A stretch of DNA of 64,000 nucleotides, taken from NCBI GenBank assembly GCA_949283375.1, contig CASDSM010000009.1:1-64000 (forward strand), given 5' to 3'. A program made the position numbers and the translations under genes. How positions within the stretch are numbered: position 1 is the first letter of the stretch; every line of letters starts with the position of its first letter. The DNA comes from an uncultured Eubacteriales bacterium (GTDB taxonomy: Bacteria; Bacillota; Clostridia; Oscillospirales; Oscillospiraceae). Positions 35,479 to 45,279 of this stretch are shown in pieces. The notes below the pieces were generated by a model. The model was not told where the DNA came from, made no database searches, and saw nothing but the letters and a program-made list of their open reading frames with translations.

Positions 35479-36408
35479 ATGAGCCAGTCTCACCGCGTCT
35501 ACCGCTGGACCCTGCGCCGGGCGGAGTACCCCGTCCCGCTGCGCGTCCGCCTGATGCGCCGCCAATGGGCGGCAAACGACGCCAGGCGTGACCGCGCCTT
35601 CCCCATCCCGGAGGGCATCGAGCGCGCCTGCGGCCTCTCCTACGGGCCGAACGGCGCGTGGAACCTGCTGGACGTCTACCGTCCGCGCGGCGCGGAGGGG
35701 CCGCTGCCCACCATCGTGAGCGTCCACGGCGGCGGCTACTTCTACGGGACAAAGGAGACCTACCAGTTCTACTGCATGGACCTGGCGCGCCGGGGCTTTG
35801 CGGTGGTAAACTACAACTACCGCCTCGCGCCGGAGTACCGCTTCCCCGCCCCGCTGACCGACCTGAATGCGGTGCTGCGCTGGGTGTCCGAGCGCCGGGA
35901 GGAGTTCGGCCTGGACACGGACAACCTCTTTCTCGTGGGCGACTCCGCCGGGGCGCAGATCGCCAGCCAATACGCCGCCATCTGGTCCAGCCCCGCCTAC
36001 GCCGCCCGCTTCCCGTTCCAGATTCCGGAGGGCATCCGCATCGCGGCCGTCGGGCTCAACTGCGGCATGTACGACCTGCGCCGCCGCGCGCGGGAGGGCG
36101 GGCAGATGATCCGCGACTACCTCGGCCCGCATCCGCAGGTGCACGGGGCGCGGCTGGACGTGCTCTCCCAGATCGGGCCGGACTATCCGCCCGCCTATTT
36201 CCTCAGCGCGGCGGGCGACTTCCTCGCCGGGGAGTGCGTCCCCTCCGCGCGGCTGTTTGCCAGCCGCGGGGTGGAGACGGCCTACCGGATCTACGGCACG
36301 CGGGGCGACCCGAGCGCGGGCCACGTCTTCCACGTCAACCCCGCCCTCGCCCTCGCCAAGCAGGCAAACGACGATGAGATCGCCTTTTTCCGCCGTTTTC
36401 TGCGCTGA
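35479..36408 (+). CDS. Alpha/beta hydrolase, hormone-sensitive-lipase type
   Basis: A 309-residue esterase-like protein. The oxyanion motif is VHGGGYFYG and the nucleophile elbow GDSAGAQIASQ; a late His in SAGHVFHVNP and an Asp in SAAGDFLAGE complete a likely triad. No signal peptide is visible, so it is cytoplasmic. It ends 16 bases before dapF and is co-transcribed with the cell-wall genes dapF and murE. The substrate is unknown; short acyl or carbamoyl esters are typical of the family. Confidence 0.88.
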   Translation: MSQSHRVYRWTLRRAEYPVPLRVRLMRRQWAANDARRDRAFPIPEGIERACGLSYGPNGAWNLLDVYRPRGAEGPLPTIVSVHGGGYFYGTKETYQFYCMDLARRGFAVVNYNYRLAPEYRFPAPLTDLNAVLRWVSERREEFGLDTDNLFLVGDSAGAQIASQYAAIWSSPAYAARFPFQIPEGIRIAAVGLNCGMYDLRRRAREGGQMIRDYLGPHPQVHGARLDVLSQIGPDYPPAYFLSAAGDFLAGECVPSARLFASRGVETAYRIYGTRGDPSAGHVFHVNPALALAKQANDDEIAFFRRFLR

Positions 36409-36424
36409 AAGGAGTATGAATGCG

Positions 36425-37258
36425 ATGAAATTTACCAAAATGCACGGCTGTGGCAACGACTATATCTATGTGGACTGCACCCGCGGGACGCCGGGGGACC
36501 TCTCCGCGCTCGCCATCCGCTACAGCGACCGGCGCTTCGGCATCGGCGGGGACGGGCTGATCGCCATCTGCCCCTCCGCGGTGGCCGACTTTCGGATGGA
36601 GATGTACAACGCCGACGGCTCGCTCGGCGCGATGTGCGGCAACGGCATCCGCTGCGTGGCGAAATACGTCTATGACAAGGGGCTGACGGACCAGACCCAT
36701 CTGCGCATCGAGACCGGCTCGGGCATCAAGGACCTCGTCCTGACGGTGGAGGGCGGCAAAGTCTCCCGCGTCCGGGTGGATATGGGCGCCCCCGTCCTCC
36801 AGTCCAGCCGCATCCCGGTGGTGGGTCTGGGCAGCCAGGTGGTGGGCCAGAGCATCGAGGTGGCCGGGCGGACGTGGACGATGACCTGCGTCTCGATGGG
36901 CAACCCCCACGCCGTCGTCTGGGCCGACGACGTGGCCTCCCTCGACCTGGAGAAGATCGGCCCCCAGTTTGAGCACCACGCCTGCTTCCCCGACCGGGTG
37001 AACACCGAGTTCATCCGTGTGATCGACCGGCACAATCTGGAGATGCGGGTCTGGGAGCGCGGCTCGGGCGAGACCCTCGCCTGCGGCACCGGGGCATGCG
37101 CGTCGGCCTACGCCGCCTGGCTCAGCGGGCGGTGCGAGCCGTCCGTCACCGTCCACCTGCGCGGCGGGGAGCTGGAGATCGCCTATGACAGCCAGGCCAA
37201 CACCATGCTGATGACCGGCCCCGCCGTCACCGTCTTTGACGGATACACGGCGGACTGA
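36425..37258 (+). CDS. dapF: Diaminopimelate epimerase
   Basis: A 277-residue two-base racemase converting LL- to meso-diaminopimelate. The two catalytic cysteines lie in AMCGNGIRCVAKY and TLACGTGACASAYA. MKFTKMHGCGNDYIYVD is the family start. The ATG at 36425 is 10 bases after GGAG; an ATG at 36416 would be too close to it. It lies between the esterase and murE, supplying murE's substrate. Confidence 0.95.
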   Translation: MKFTKMHGCGNDYIYVDCTRGTPGDLSALAIRYSDRRFGIGGDGLIAICPSAVADFRMEMYNADGSLGAMCGNGIRCVAKYVYDKGLTDQTHLRIETGSGIKDLVLTVEGGKVSRVRVDMGAPVLQSSRIPVVGLGSQVVGQSIEVAGRTWTMTCVSMGNPHAVVWADDVASLDLEKIGPQFEHHACFPDRVNTEFIRVIDRHNLEMRVWERGSGETLACGTGACASAYAAWLSGRCEPSVTVHLRGGELEIAYDSQANTMLMTGPAVTVFDGYTAD

Positions 37259-37288
37259 GCGCCGGAACGGAAAGGGAGCGGAATCAGA

Positions 37289-38752
37289 ATGAGACAACTG
37301 ATCGATCTGGTCGCGCGGATGAGCTATCTCTTCCGCCAGGGCGACCTGGAGCGGGAGATCACCTCCATCACCTACGACTCGCGCCGGGCGGAACCCGGCT
37401 GCCTCTTCGTCTGCATGCCGGGCGCGGTGACGGACGGACACAACTATATCCCCGAGGTGCTGGCAAAGGGCGCCGTCGCCCTCGTGGTGGACCGCGAGGT
37501 GAAGGACATCCCCTCCGATGTCACCCTCTTTCAGGTGGACAACCCCCGTCTGGCGCTCGCGGAGCTCTCGGCGGCGTGGTTTGACCACCCGGCGGAAAAG
37601 CTGATCACCATCGGCGTCACCGGCACCAAGGGCAAGACTACCACCACCTATATGATCCGCTCCATGCTGGAGGCCGCAGGCCTCCCCACCGGGCTGATCG
37701 GCACGATTGAGGTGATCTGCGGCGAGGAACACACCCACGCGGTGAACACCACGCCGGAGTCCTGGCTGGTGCAGAAGCACTTTGCCGACATGGTCGCCGC
37801 CGGGTGCCGCTGCGTGGTGATGGAGGTCTCCTCCCAGGCGATGAAGCTCGACCGCGTCTCCGGCTTCACCTTTGACTACGGCATCTTCACCAATCTGGAG
37901 GAGGACCACATCGGCCCGGGCGAGCACGCGGACATGGCGGAGTATATCGCCTGCAAGGCAAAGCTCTTCCGCCAGTGCCGCATCGGCCTGGCCAACGCCG
38001 ACGCGGACTTTCTGGAGGAGGTCCTCGACGGGCACACCTGCCGGCTGGAGACCTACGGCCTCGGCCCCAACGCCCAGCTGCGGGCGGTGAACATCCAGCG
38101 CATCCATCAGCCGGGCTATCTCGGCGTGTCCTACGACCTCACAGGGGCCGCCGAGGGGCATGTGCAGGTGGACATCCCGGGCGACTTCACCGTATACAAC
38201 TCTCTGGCCGCCATCGCCCTCGGACGCCATCTCGGCGTGTCGTGGGACGAGCTGCGCAGCGCGCTGGACGCCATCCAGGTCAAGGGCCGGCTGGAGATCG
38301 TCCCCACGCCGGGGGACTACACCCTGATGATCGACTACGCGCACAACGCGATGAGTCTGGAGGCCCTGCTGGTGAATCTGCGCGCCTACGGGCCGAAGCG
38401 GATCATCTGCCTCTTTGGCTGCGGCGGCAACCGCGCCAGGAGCCGGCGCTATGAGATGGGCGAGGTGAGCGGCCGCCTGGCCGACCTGACGGTGGTCACC
38501 TCGGACAATCCCCGCTTTGAGGAGCCGATGGACATCATCGCCGACATCCTCACCGGCGTGGAGAAGACCGGCGGGGCGCACGTCACCATCCCCGACCGGA
38601 AGGAGGCCATCCGCCACTGCATGTCCATCGGCCAGGCGGGCGATGTGATCGTGCTGGCCGGCAAGGGCCACGAGGACTACCAGGAGATCCGCGGCGTGAA
38701 ATACCCGATGGACGAGCGGGTGCTCATCCAGGAGATCATCGAGGGGCGCTGA
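37289..38752 (+). CDS. murE: UDP-MurNAc-Ala-Glu:meso-diaminopimelate ligase
   Basis: A 487-residue Mur ligase. ATP binding is through GVTGTKGKTTTTYM, the carbamylated-lysine region follows, and the amino-acid specificity motif reads DNPR, as in meso-diaminopimelate-adding enzymes. It adds the third residue of the stem peptide. Its position 30 bases after dapF, together with DapL elsewhere in the window, supports that specificity. GluQ overlaps its end closely. Confidence 0.95.
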   Translation: MRQLIDLVARMSYLFRQGDLEREITSITYDSRRAEPGCLFVCMPGAVTDGHNYIPEVLAKGAVALVVDREVKDIPSDVTLFQVDNPRLALAELSAAWFDHPAEKLITIGVTGTKGKTTTTYMIRSMLEAAGLPTGLIGTIEVICGEEHTHAVNTTPESWLVQKHFADMVAAGCRCVVMEVSSQAMKLDRVSGFTFDYGIFTNLEEDHIGPGEHADMAEYIACKAKLFRQCRIGLANADADFLEEVLDGHTCRLETYGLGPNAQLRAVNIQRIHQPGYLGVSYDLTGAAEGHVQVDIPGDFTVYNSLAAIALGRHLGVSWDELRSALDAIQVKGRLEIVPTPGDYTLMIDYAHNAMSLEALLVNLRAYGPKRIICLFGCGGNRARSRRYEMGEVSGRLADLTVVTSDNPRFEEPMDIIADILTGVEKTGGAHVTIPDRKEAIRHCMSIGQAGDVIVLAGKGHEDYQEIRGVKYPMDERVLIQEIIEGR

Positions 38753-38754
38753 GG

Positions 38755-39717
38755 GTGAGCGCGCCGGTGGTGGGGCGCTTTGCCCCCAGCCCGAGCGGGC
38801 GGATGCATCTGGGCAACGCCTTCTCCGCCCTGCTCGCCTGGCTCTCCGCGCGCAGTGCGGGCGGGGAGATCGTCCTGCGGCAGGAGGATCTAGACCCCGG
38901 CCGCTGCCGGAGGGAGTACGCCCTGCAACTCGAGGACGACCTGCGCTGGCTCGGTCTGGACTGGGACCGGGGCGGCAGCGCGGGTGGAGCGGACTACTTC
39001 CAGTCCTGCCGGACGGAACGCTATGCGCGCGCTCTGGCAGAACTGGAGCGGCAGGGCCTGCTCTACCCCTGCTTTTGCAGCCGGGACGCCCTGCACGCGG
39101 CGAGCGCCCCCCACGCCTCGGACGGGACTCCGATCTACTCCGGCGCCTGCCGCGGCCTCACGCCGGAGGAGCGGGCCGAGCGCGCCCGGACGCGCCGCCC
39201 TGCCATCCGCGTGCGCGTGCCCGATGTGGAGATCGCCTTCACCGACGGCCTGCAGGGGGACTGCCGCGAGTCCCTCGCGCGCGACTGCGGGGACTTCATC
39301 CTCCGCCGGTCAGACGGAGTCTATGCCTACCAGCTCGCCGTGGTGGTGGACGATGCGGAGATGGGGATCAACCAGGTGGTGCGCGGGCGCGACCTGCTCT
39401 CCTCCACCCCGCGCCAGCGCTGGCTTCAGGACCGGCTGGGCCTGCCCCATCCGGACTGCTTCCACATCCCCCTCCTCCTCGCCCCGGACGGGCGGCGGCT
39501 GGCCAAGCGGGAGCGCGACCTTGACCTCGGCGCGCTGCGCGCGGCCGGACGCACCCCGGAGGAGCTCTGCGGCCTGCTCGCCTGCTGGGCGGGCCTGCTC
39601 GCGCGGCCGGAACGGGTGGCGGCGCGGGAGCTGCTCCCCCATTTCTCCTGGGACAGGGTGCGCCGGGAGGATATCGTCCTGCACGGCGATCCGCTCGCCC
39701 CGCTGGAGGCGGGATGA
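38755..39717 (+). CDS. gluQ: Glutamyl-queuosine tRNA(Asp) synthetase
   Basis: A 320-residue truncated glutamyl-tRNA synthetase lacking the anticodon-binding domain. It shows GRFAPSPSGRMHLGNA (HIGH equivalent), the zinc ligands CFC and YSGAC, and LAKRERD as a degenerate KMSKS loop. It attaches glutamate to queuosine in tRNA-Asp. It starts with GTG two bases after the murE stop. Linking a tRNA-modifying enzyme to wall synthesis is an operon accident or a growth link; I cannot tell. Confidence 0.93.
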   Translation: MSAPVVGRFAPSPSGRMHLGNAFSALLAWLSARSAGGEIVLRQEDLDPGRCRREYALQLEDDLRWLGLDWDRGGSAGGADYFQSCRTERYARALAELERQGLLYPCFCSRDALHAASAPHASDGTPIYSGACRGLTPEERAERARTRRPAIRVRVPDVEIAFTDGLQGDCRESLARDCGDFILRRSDGVYAYQLAVVVDDAEMGINQVVRGRDLLSSTPRQRWLQDRLGLPHPDCFHIPLLLAPDGRRLAKRERDLDLGALRAAGRTPEELCGLLACWAGLLARPERVAARELLPHFSWDRVRREDIVLHGDPLAPLEAG

Positions 39718-39723
39718 GCACAG

Positions 39724-39750
39724 AACGCCCTCCGGGGGCGTTTTGTTTTC
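39724..39750 (+). terminator. Terminator after gluQ
   Basis: AACGCCC (39724-39730) pairs with GGGCGTT (39736-39742), followed by TTGTTTTC. From 39751 to 39973 I find no gene, only GC-rich sequence with short self-complementary runs. Confidence 0.8.
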
Positions 39751-39973
39751 TCCGCGGCAAAGTGAACTGGTAAGCCGTCAGATGCCGCGCCCGGCGGGAA
39801 ACGCCGGTGCGGTCACGCGCGAGGGCGTCTGTCCGGCGGCCCGCCTGCCCCTGCAGCCCGCATGCAGGAATGCACCATCTCCCCTGCATCCGGCGGGGAC
39901 AAAAACTTCGGCCGGAGGAACCCTGTAAATTGTGCGGTGTTGCCAAAAATTGCAGAAGCGTGGGAGAGCATGA

Positions 39974-40002
39974 TTGAAATACCGCTGAAAGTATACTATA
40001 CT
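39974..40002 (+). promoter_or_regulatory. uraA promoter
   Basis: TTGAAA (39974-39979), 17-base spacer, TATACT (39997-40002). The ~70-base leader contains an AGGGCGGAG/CTTCGCCCT hairpin (40016-40045) but no clear PyrR or purine riboswitch elements. Confidence 0.75.
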
Positions 40003-40079
40003 ATGCAAAGGTTTCAGGGCGGAGGCCATAGGGGTCTTCGCCCTGTTCCAGAAATTGAAAGAGAAAGGATCGAGAACTG

Positions 40080-41477
40080 ATGGATCAGAAATCGACTGCC
40101 GCCATCGGGTACTTACCGGAAGAGTGCCCGAGCCCTGGAAAACTGGTGCTCTATGCCATCCAGCAGGTGATCGTCATGTTCCCCGCGACCGTCACCGTGG
40201 CCCTCGTCACCGGCTTCCAGGTGTCCACCACCATCTTTGCCAGCGGACTGGCCACCCTCTGCTTTATCCTCATCACCGGCCGGAAGATCCCCCTGTACTA
40301 CGGCTCCAGCTTTGCCTACCTCACTGCGATCGCCAGCATGTGCGTTGTGGAGGGCTTCGAGAAGGTGGACGGCATCCTGCCCACTGAGGCCATCCAGTAC
40401 GCTCAGTTTGGCATCATCATGTCCGGCATCATCTCCATCGTGGCCGGACTGCTCATCCGCTTCTTCGGCAAGAAGGTGGTGGAGACCATCCTGCCCGCCT
40501 CCATCACCGGCCCGGTCGCCATGATCATCGGCCTCACCCTGGCCGGCAACGCCCTGGGCGACGCCATCCCCAACTCCACCGAGGTGACGGCGGAGAACAC
40601 CGCCTGGGTCGTGGTGGCCCTGGTCACCCTCCTGTCCACCATCGCCTACTCCAAGTACCTCAAGGGCTTCCTCGGCCAGCTCCCGCTCCTGCTCGGCGTG
40701 CTCACCGGCTGCGCGGTCGCCGGCGTGATCTACGCCGCCGGCTGGGCCAACCTCTTCCGCGCCGTCCCCGCCGCCGCGCTGGAGGCCTCTGTCTGGAAGC
40801 TGGGTGACGGGTCCATCTTCGCCGTCCCCGCCTTCTCCCTGCCGAAGGTCTCCTGGAGCGCCGTGGCCGCCATCATGCCGATCGCGATCGCCACCATCCC
40901 GGAGTCCACCGCCCACATGTATCAGCTGGACATCTATGTCAACGACGTCGCCCGCCGCAAGGGCAGGAAGATGAACTACAGCCTGATCGACATGCTCGAC
41001 CGCAACCTGATCGGCGACGGCATCTGCGACATGATCTCCGGCGTGATCGGCGGCCCGGCGGGCACCAACTATGGCGAGAACATCAGCACGATGGCCATCA
41101 CGAAGGTGTTCTCCGTCCCCGTGCTGGTGGCTGCCGCCATCATCGCCATGATCATCAGCTTCTTCACCCCGCTGATCCAGGTGATCTACGGCATTCCGCT
41201 GGCGGTCATCGGTGGCCTGGAGGTCTATCTCTTCGGCGCCATCGCCGCCCAGGGCATCGCCATCATGATCGAGAAGCAGGTGGACATGTTCTCCTCCAAG
41301 AACATCGCCGTCATCGCCTCCATCATGATCATCGGCATCGGCGGCAACTACACCTTTGGCGGCAACATCCCCGTCTTTGGTGTCCAGGTCCCCTGCATCG
41401 CGGGTGCGGCCATCTTCGGCATCCTGCTCAACCTCCTGCTGAGCATCGGCGAGGGCAAGGGGCAGAGCGAGCAGTAA
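40080..41477 (+). CDS. uraA: Uracil permease (NCS2 family)
   Basis: A 465-residue nucleobase transporter with about 14 membrane helices. The NCS2 signature appears as TNYGENISTMAITKV, the YGEN form typical of uracil-proton symporters of the UraA type rather than xanthine/urate carriers. PESTAHMYQLD supplies another substrate-site acidic residue. AAAGGATCG precedes the ATG. It is monocistronic and ends at a strong terminator. Purine transport is the alternative. Confidence 0.9.
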   Translation: MDQKSTAAIGYLPEECPSPGKLVLYAIQQVIVMFPATVTVALVTGFQVSTTIFASGLATLCFILITGRKIPLYYGSSFAYLTAIASMCVVEGFEKVDGILPTEAIQYAQFGIIMSGIISIVAGLLIRFFGKKVVETILPASITGPVAMIIGLTLAGNALGDAIPNSTEVTAENTAWVVVALVTLLSTIAYSKYLKGFLGQLPLLLGVLTGCAVAGVIYAAGWANLFRAVPAAALEASVWKLGDGSIFAVPAFSLPKVSWSAVAAIMPIAIATIPESTAHMYQLDIYVNDVARRKGRKMNYSLIDMLDRNLIGDGICDMISGVIGGPAGTNYGENISTMAITKVFSVPVLVAAAIIAMIISFFTPLIQVIYGIPLAVIGGLEVYLFGAIAAQGIAIMIEKQVDMFSSKNIAVIASIMIIGIGGNYTFGGNIPVFGVQVPCIAGAAIFGILLNLLLSIGEGKGQSEQ

Positions 41478-41501
41478 GTCCCACATCCCCATATCAGCGG
41501 C

Positions 41502-41536
41502 AAGGGCGCCCGGTGCAAGACACTGGGCGCCCTTTT
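41502..41536 (+). terminator. uraA terminator
   Basis: AAGGGCGCCC (41502-41511) pairs with GGGCGCCCTT (41525-41534), extended by GTG/CAC, and runs into TTTT. Confidence 0.85.
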
Positions 41537-41577
41537 CCCGCGCCGGGGGAAGCCATAGAGAAAGCGGGGGAACGCGC

Positions 41578-42339
41578 GTGGAGGCGACGCTGACACAGTA
41601 TCTCATCATCTGCCCGATGGTATTTCTGGCGGGCTTTGTGGACTCGGTGGCGGGCGGAGGAGGACTGATCTCCCTCCCAGCCTATCTGGTCTCCGGCCTC
41701 CCGGCACACTGGGCCATCGGCACCAACAAGCTCAGCTCCGGGATGGGTACCGCCCTCACCACCTGGCGCTATGCCAGGAGCGGCTATATCGACTGGCGGC
41801 GGGACATCTTCTGCGCCGCCGCAGCGCTGGCCGGCTCCGCCATCGGGGCGTACCTCGCCCTGCTGCTGGAGGACCGTGTCTTCCGGCTGGTGATGCTGGC
41901 CATTTTGCCGTTTTCCGCGGTCTACATCCTGCGCGGCCGCGCGCTGGAGACGGACAGACCGCCCTATCCACCCCGCAAAACAGCGGCGATCGGGGTGGCG
42001 GTCGCCTTCTCGATCGGCATCTATGACGGCTTCTACGGCCCGGGGACGGGGACCTTCCTCCTCCTGCTGCTGACCGGACTGGCCCACATGGAGCTCCACG
42101 CGGCCAACGGCACGGCCAAGGTGATCAACCTGTCCACCAACCTCTCCGCCCTCGCCGTCTTCCTGACGAGCGGGCGGACCATCCTCCCGCTCGGCCTCGC
42201 CGCCGGCTGCTTCAGCCTGCTGGGCAATTATCTCGGCTCCCGGCTCTTTCAGAAGCAGGGCGTCCGCTCCGTCAAGCCGCTGATGCTGGCGGTCTTCCTC
42301 GTCTTCTTCGTCAAGCTGACGGCGGACCTTCTCGCCTGA
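41578..42339 (+). CDS. TSUP/TauE-family membrane transporter
   Basis: A 253-residue membrane protein with about eight helices. The duplicated TSUP signature is seen as FVDSVAGGGGLISLPAYL and, in the second half, IYDGFYGPGTGTF. Family members export sulfite, sulfoacetate or related organosulfur anions. The start is GTG at 41578 behind AGCGGGGG. It follows the uraA terminator and has no clear promoter of its own, so it may depend on readthrough. Substrate unknown. Confidence 0.9.
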   Translation: MEATLTQYLIICPMVFLAGFVDSVAGGGGLISLPAYLVSGLPAHWAIGTNKLSSGMGTALTTWRYARSGYIDWRRDIFCAAAALAGSAIGAYLALLLEDRVFRLVMLAILPFSAVYILRGRALETDRPPYPPRKTAAIGVAVAFSIGIYDGFYGPGTGTFLLLLLTGLAHMELHAANGTAKVINLSTNLSALAVFLTSGRTILPLGLAAGCFSLLGNYLGSRLFQKQGVRSVKPLMLAVFLVFFVKLTADLLA

Positions 42340-42362
42340 GCACCCGGATGGTCAAAATACGA

Positions 42363-42403
42363 AAAGCCCGCGCCCGGAGACAGCGCCTCCGGATGCGGGC
42401 TTT
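42363..42403. terminator. Bidirectional terminator
   Basis: AAAGCCCGC (42363-42371) pairs with GCGGGCTTT (42395-42403), with an inner CCGGAG/CTCCGG stem; it lies between convergent genes. Confidence 0.85.
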
Positions 42404-42413
42404 GGCCATTTGG

Positions 42414-42614
42414 TCATGAAATGTCGAATTTGGGCGGCTCGTCCAGGTCGTGGGGGACCGGGCGGCCGTTTTTCTTGCGCTGGCGGACGCACTCCGTCAG
42501 CAGGTACTCGATCTGTCCGTTCACGGAGCGGAAGTCATCCTCCGCCCAGGCGGCGATGGCGGCATAGAGCTTGGCGGACAGGCGGAGGGGGATCTGCTTC
42601 TTCGGCTCTGCCAT
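42414..42614 (-). CDS. Arc-like ribbon-helix-helix protein
   Basis: A 66-residue protein. [20 protein letters not shown] is the beta strand and first helix of an Arc/MetJ fold, and [19 protein letters not shown] the second helix. It overlaps no neighbour but starts one base before the SPFH stop codon, so the two are translationally linked. Such small RHH proteins beside SPFH genes are a recurring pair. It may bind the palindrome in front of the SPFH gene. No toxin partner is evident. Confidence 0.88.
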   Translation of the reverse strand: MAEPKKQIPLRLSAKLYAAIAAWAEDDFRSVNGQIEYLLTECVRQRKKNGRPVPHDLDEPPKFDIS

Positions 42615-42615
42615 A

Positions 42616-43650
42616 TCAGTAGAGCGAGCCGGAGTTCACGACGGGCTGGGCGTCACGGTTGCCGCAGAGGACCACCAGGAGGTTGGAGACCATGGCGGCC
42701 TTGCGCTCCTCGTCCAGCTCCACCGTCTGATGCTCGCTCAGCCGCTCGAGCGCCATCTCCACCATGCCGACCGCGCCGTCCACGATCAGCTTGCGCGCGT
42801 CCACCACGGCGGAGGCCTGCTGCCGCTGGAGCATAGCCGCGGCGATCTCCGGGGCGTAGGCGAGGTAGGTGATGCGCGCCTCGATGATCTCCAGCCCGGC
42901 CTCGTTCACCCGCTGCTGGATCTCCTCGCGGATGCGCCCGGCGACGATCTCGCTCGAGCCGCGCAGGCTGCCGTCGTCGGCCAGGCCGTCGCCGGTGGTG
43001 TCCACGTTGGGGGCCACGTCATAGGGGTAGATGCGCACGATGTCCCGCAGGGCGCTGTCGCACTGGAGGGAGAGGAACTCCTTGTAGTTGTCCACCTGGA
43101 AGACCGCCTTCGCCGTGTCCACGATCCGCCAGGTGACGGCGATGCCGATCTCGATGGGGTTGCCCAGGCAGTCGTTGATCTTCTGCTTGCTGTTGCTCAG
43201 GGTCTGGATCTTCAGCGAGAGCTTGTTGCCGCCCTCCGGGCCGGAGGTGTCCACCGTGACCCCCTCCAGCTCCACCTTGAACGGGGCGTGGACGGCGGTC
43301 TTCACGTCGCCGCTCTGGCCCAGACGGGTCTTGGCGGCGGGGTTGATCGCAGAGCAGAAGGGGTTCACCCAGTAAAAGCCCTCCCCCTTGAGCGTGCCGA
43401 TGTAGTCGCCGAAGAGGGTGAGCACCAGCGCCTCCTGCGGCTTGAGCACCTTCAGCCCGATCAGGGGGATCCACCCCACGCAGACGCCCACGATGCCGAC
43501 CACCATGAGCGCCCTCCACGCCGCCCCGCCGTGGCGGTCCAGCCCGATCGCCCCGAAGACGATCGCACAGATGAAGAGGACGATGAGCAGCAGATTGCCC
43601 AGCAGAACGGCCATGCCGTTCTTCCGGGTCTGGAGGATTTTTTCTTTCAT
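42616..43650 (-). CDS. SPFH/band-7 domain membrane protein
   Basis: A 344-residue protein with two N-terminal membrane helices (about 12-35 and 44-67), then an SPFH domain ([20 protein letters not shown] onward) and a helical region [20 protein letters not shown]. Band-7 proteins form oligomeric cages that organise membrane microdomains or protect proteases. The ATG at 43650 has AAGGAG 8 bases upstream. It is the first gene of the pair with the RHH protein. Its precise partner is unknown. Confidence 0.9.
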   Translation of the reverse strand: MKEKILQTRKNGMAVLLGNLLLIVLFICAIVFGAIGLDRHGGAAWRALMVVGIVGVCVGWIPLIGLKVLKPQEALVLTLFGDYIGTLKGEGFYWVNPFCSAINPAAKTRLGQSGDVKTAVHAPFKVELEGVTVDTSGPEGGNKLSLKIQTLSNSKQKINDCLGNPIEIGIAVTWRIVDTAKAVFQVDNYKEFLSLQCDSALRDIVRIYPYDVAPNVDTTGDGLADDGSLRGSSEIVAGRIREEIQQRVNEAGLEIIEARITYLAYAPEIAAAMLQRQQASAVVDARKLIVDGAVGMVEMALERLSEHQTVELDEERKAAMVSNLLVVLCGNRDAQPVVNSGSLY

Positions 43651-43662
43651 TTCAGTCACTCC

Positions 43663-43692
43663 TTGTGATTTGATATCTATATGATATCACAA
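43663..43692. promoter_or_regulatory. Palindromic operator over the SPFH promoter
   Basis: TTGTGAT (43663-43669) and ATCACAA (43686-43692) form a perfect inverted repeat, with GATATC twice inside. It overlaps the -10 box. Confidence 0.6.
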
Positions 43693-43708
43693 AGGATCGA
43701 AATGTCAA
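43681..43708 (-). promoter_or_regulatory. SPFH-RHH promoter
   Basis: Minus-strand TTGACA (43703-43708), 16-base spacer, TATCAT (43681-43686). Confidence 0.75.
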
Positions 43709-43724
43709 TAGGAGAGGCGCAGAA

Positions 43725-43757
43725 AAGGGGCCCGGAGTGATGTGCTCCGGGCCCCTT
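43725..43757 (-). terminator. Terminator of gltBD
   Basis: Perfect 13-base stem (43725-43737 with 43745-43757), followed on the minus strand by TTCT. Confidence 0.8.
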
Positions 43758-43779
43758 TGGCATGTCGATCTCGGATATG

Positions 43780-45264
43780 TTACAGGAAGGTATACCCCAT
43801 CAGGTACTCATCCACCTCGCGCGCGCAGCCGCGGCCCTCGGCCACGCCCCAGACGACGAGGGACTGGCCCCGGTGCATGTCGCCGGCGGTAAAGACCTTG
43901 TCCACATTGGTACGGTAGCCTCCCTCCGCCGTCTTCACGTTGGTGCGCTCGTTCACCTCGACGCCGAAGGCGTCGGTCACATAGGACTGGCTGCCGAGGA
44001 AGCCGGCGGCGATGAGCAGGAGCTGGCAGGGGAGAGTCTCCTCGCTGCCCTCCACCGGGACCATCCGCATCCGCCCGGTCTGCTCGTCCTTTTGGCTCTC
44101 CAGGTGGACGATGGTCACGGCGCACAGCTTGCCGTTCTCGTCGGCATGGAACTCCTTCACCGTCGTCTGATACAGCCGGGGATCGTGGCCGAAGACGGCG
44201 ATCGCCTCCTCATGGCCGTAATCCGTCTTGCACACCCGCGGCCACTGCGGCCAGGGGTTGTTCGCCGCCCGGGTGTCCGGGAGCTTCGGCATCATCTCCA
44301 GGGCGGTGATGCTCCGGCAGCCGTGGCGGATGCAGGTGCCGATGCAGTCGTTGCCGGTGTCGCCGCCGCCGACGACGATGACGTCCTTGTTCTTGGCGGA
44401 GATATAGTTCCCGTCCGCCAGGCCGGAGTCAAGCAGGCTCTTGGTGTTCGCGCGCAGGAAGTCCACCGCGAAGTGGATCCCCTCCGCCTCGCGGCCGGGG
44501 TTGTTCAGGTCGCGCGGGTTGGACGCGCCGCAGCAGAGCACCACCGCGTCAAACTCGTCCAGCAGCTCCTGGGCGGACTTGTCCACCCCGATGTTGCAGC
44601 CCGTGACGAAGGTGACCCCCTCCCGGGTCATCAGGTCCACCCGCCGCTGGACCACCTTCTTGTCCAGCTTCATATTGGGGATGCCGTACATCAGCAGGCC
44701 GCCGATGCGGTCGAAGCGCTCAAAGACGGTGACCCAGTGGCCGCGGTGGTTGAGCTGGTCTGCCACGGCGAGGCCGGAGGGGCCGGAGCCCACCACCGCC
44801 ACCCGCTTGCCGGAGCGGACCTTGGGGATCTGGGGCCGGATCAGCCCGTTGGCAAAGCCGTACTCGATCAGGGCGAGCTCGTTGTCGTGCACCGTGACCG
44901 GGTCGCCGTGCATCCCGCAGGTGCAGCCCGCCTCGCACAGGGCGGGACAGACGCGGCCGGTGAACTCGGGGAAGTTGCTCGTCTTGCACAGCCGGGAGAG
45001 CGCGTGCTCCCAGTTGCCGCGATAGATCATGTCGTTCCACTCGGGAATCAGATTGTGCAGCGGGCAGCCGGTGTACATGCCGCCCAGCATCACCCCCGAC
45101 TGGCAGAAGGGAACGCCGCAGTCCATGCAGCGCGCGCCCTGGCGCTGCCGCTCCTCCTTGGCGAGGGGGGGATGAAATTCGTCGAAATTTTTGATCCGTT
45201 CCAGAGGCTCCACCGAGGGATTGCCCTGACGGTCGTAGTCCAGAAAGCCGGTCAGCTTACCCAT
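43780..45264 (-). CDS. gltD: Glutamate synthase small subunit
   Basis: A 494-residue NADPH-dependent oxidoreductase passing electrons to GltB. N-terminal cysteines ([25 protein letters not shown]) bind [4Fe-4S] clusters; [13 protein letters not shown] binds FAD and [35 protein letters not shown] closes the flavin site. AGGGAGG precedes the ATG. It lies 15 bases after gltB on the same strand. Confidence 0.96.
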   Translation of the reverse strand: MGKLTGFLDYDRQGNPSVEPLERIKNFDEFHPPLAKEERQRQGARCMDCGVPFCQSGVMLGGMYTGCPLHNLIPEWNDMIYRGNWEHALSRLCKTSNFPEFTGRVCPALCEAGCTCGMHGDPVTVHDNELALIEYGFANGLIRPQIPKVRSGKRVAVVGSGPSGLAVADQLNHRGHWVTVFERFDRIGGLLMYGIPNMKLDKKVVQRRVDLMTREGVTFVTGCNIGVDKSAQELLDEFDAVVLCCGASNPRDLNNPGREAEGIHFAVDFLRANTKSLLDSGLADGNYISAKNKDVIVVGGGDTGNDCIGTCIRHGCRSITALEMMPKLPDTRAANNPWPQWPRVCKTDYGHEEAIAVFGHDPRLYQTTVKEFHADENGKLCAVTIVHLESQKDEQTGRMRMVPVEGSEETLPCQLLLIAAGFLGSQSYVTDAFGVEVNERTNVKTAEGGYRTNVDKVFTAGDMHRGQSLVVWGVAEGRGCAREVDEYLMGYTFL

Positions 45265-45279
45265 GATGCGCTCCCTCCT

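Noticed and set aside
39860..40079. A purine or PyrR-type riboswitch in front of uraA
   Set aside because: Only a short hairpin is visible; none of the conserved bases of these elements could be found.
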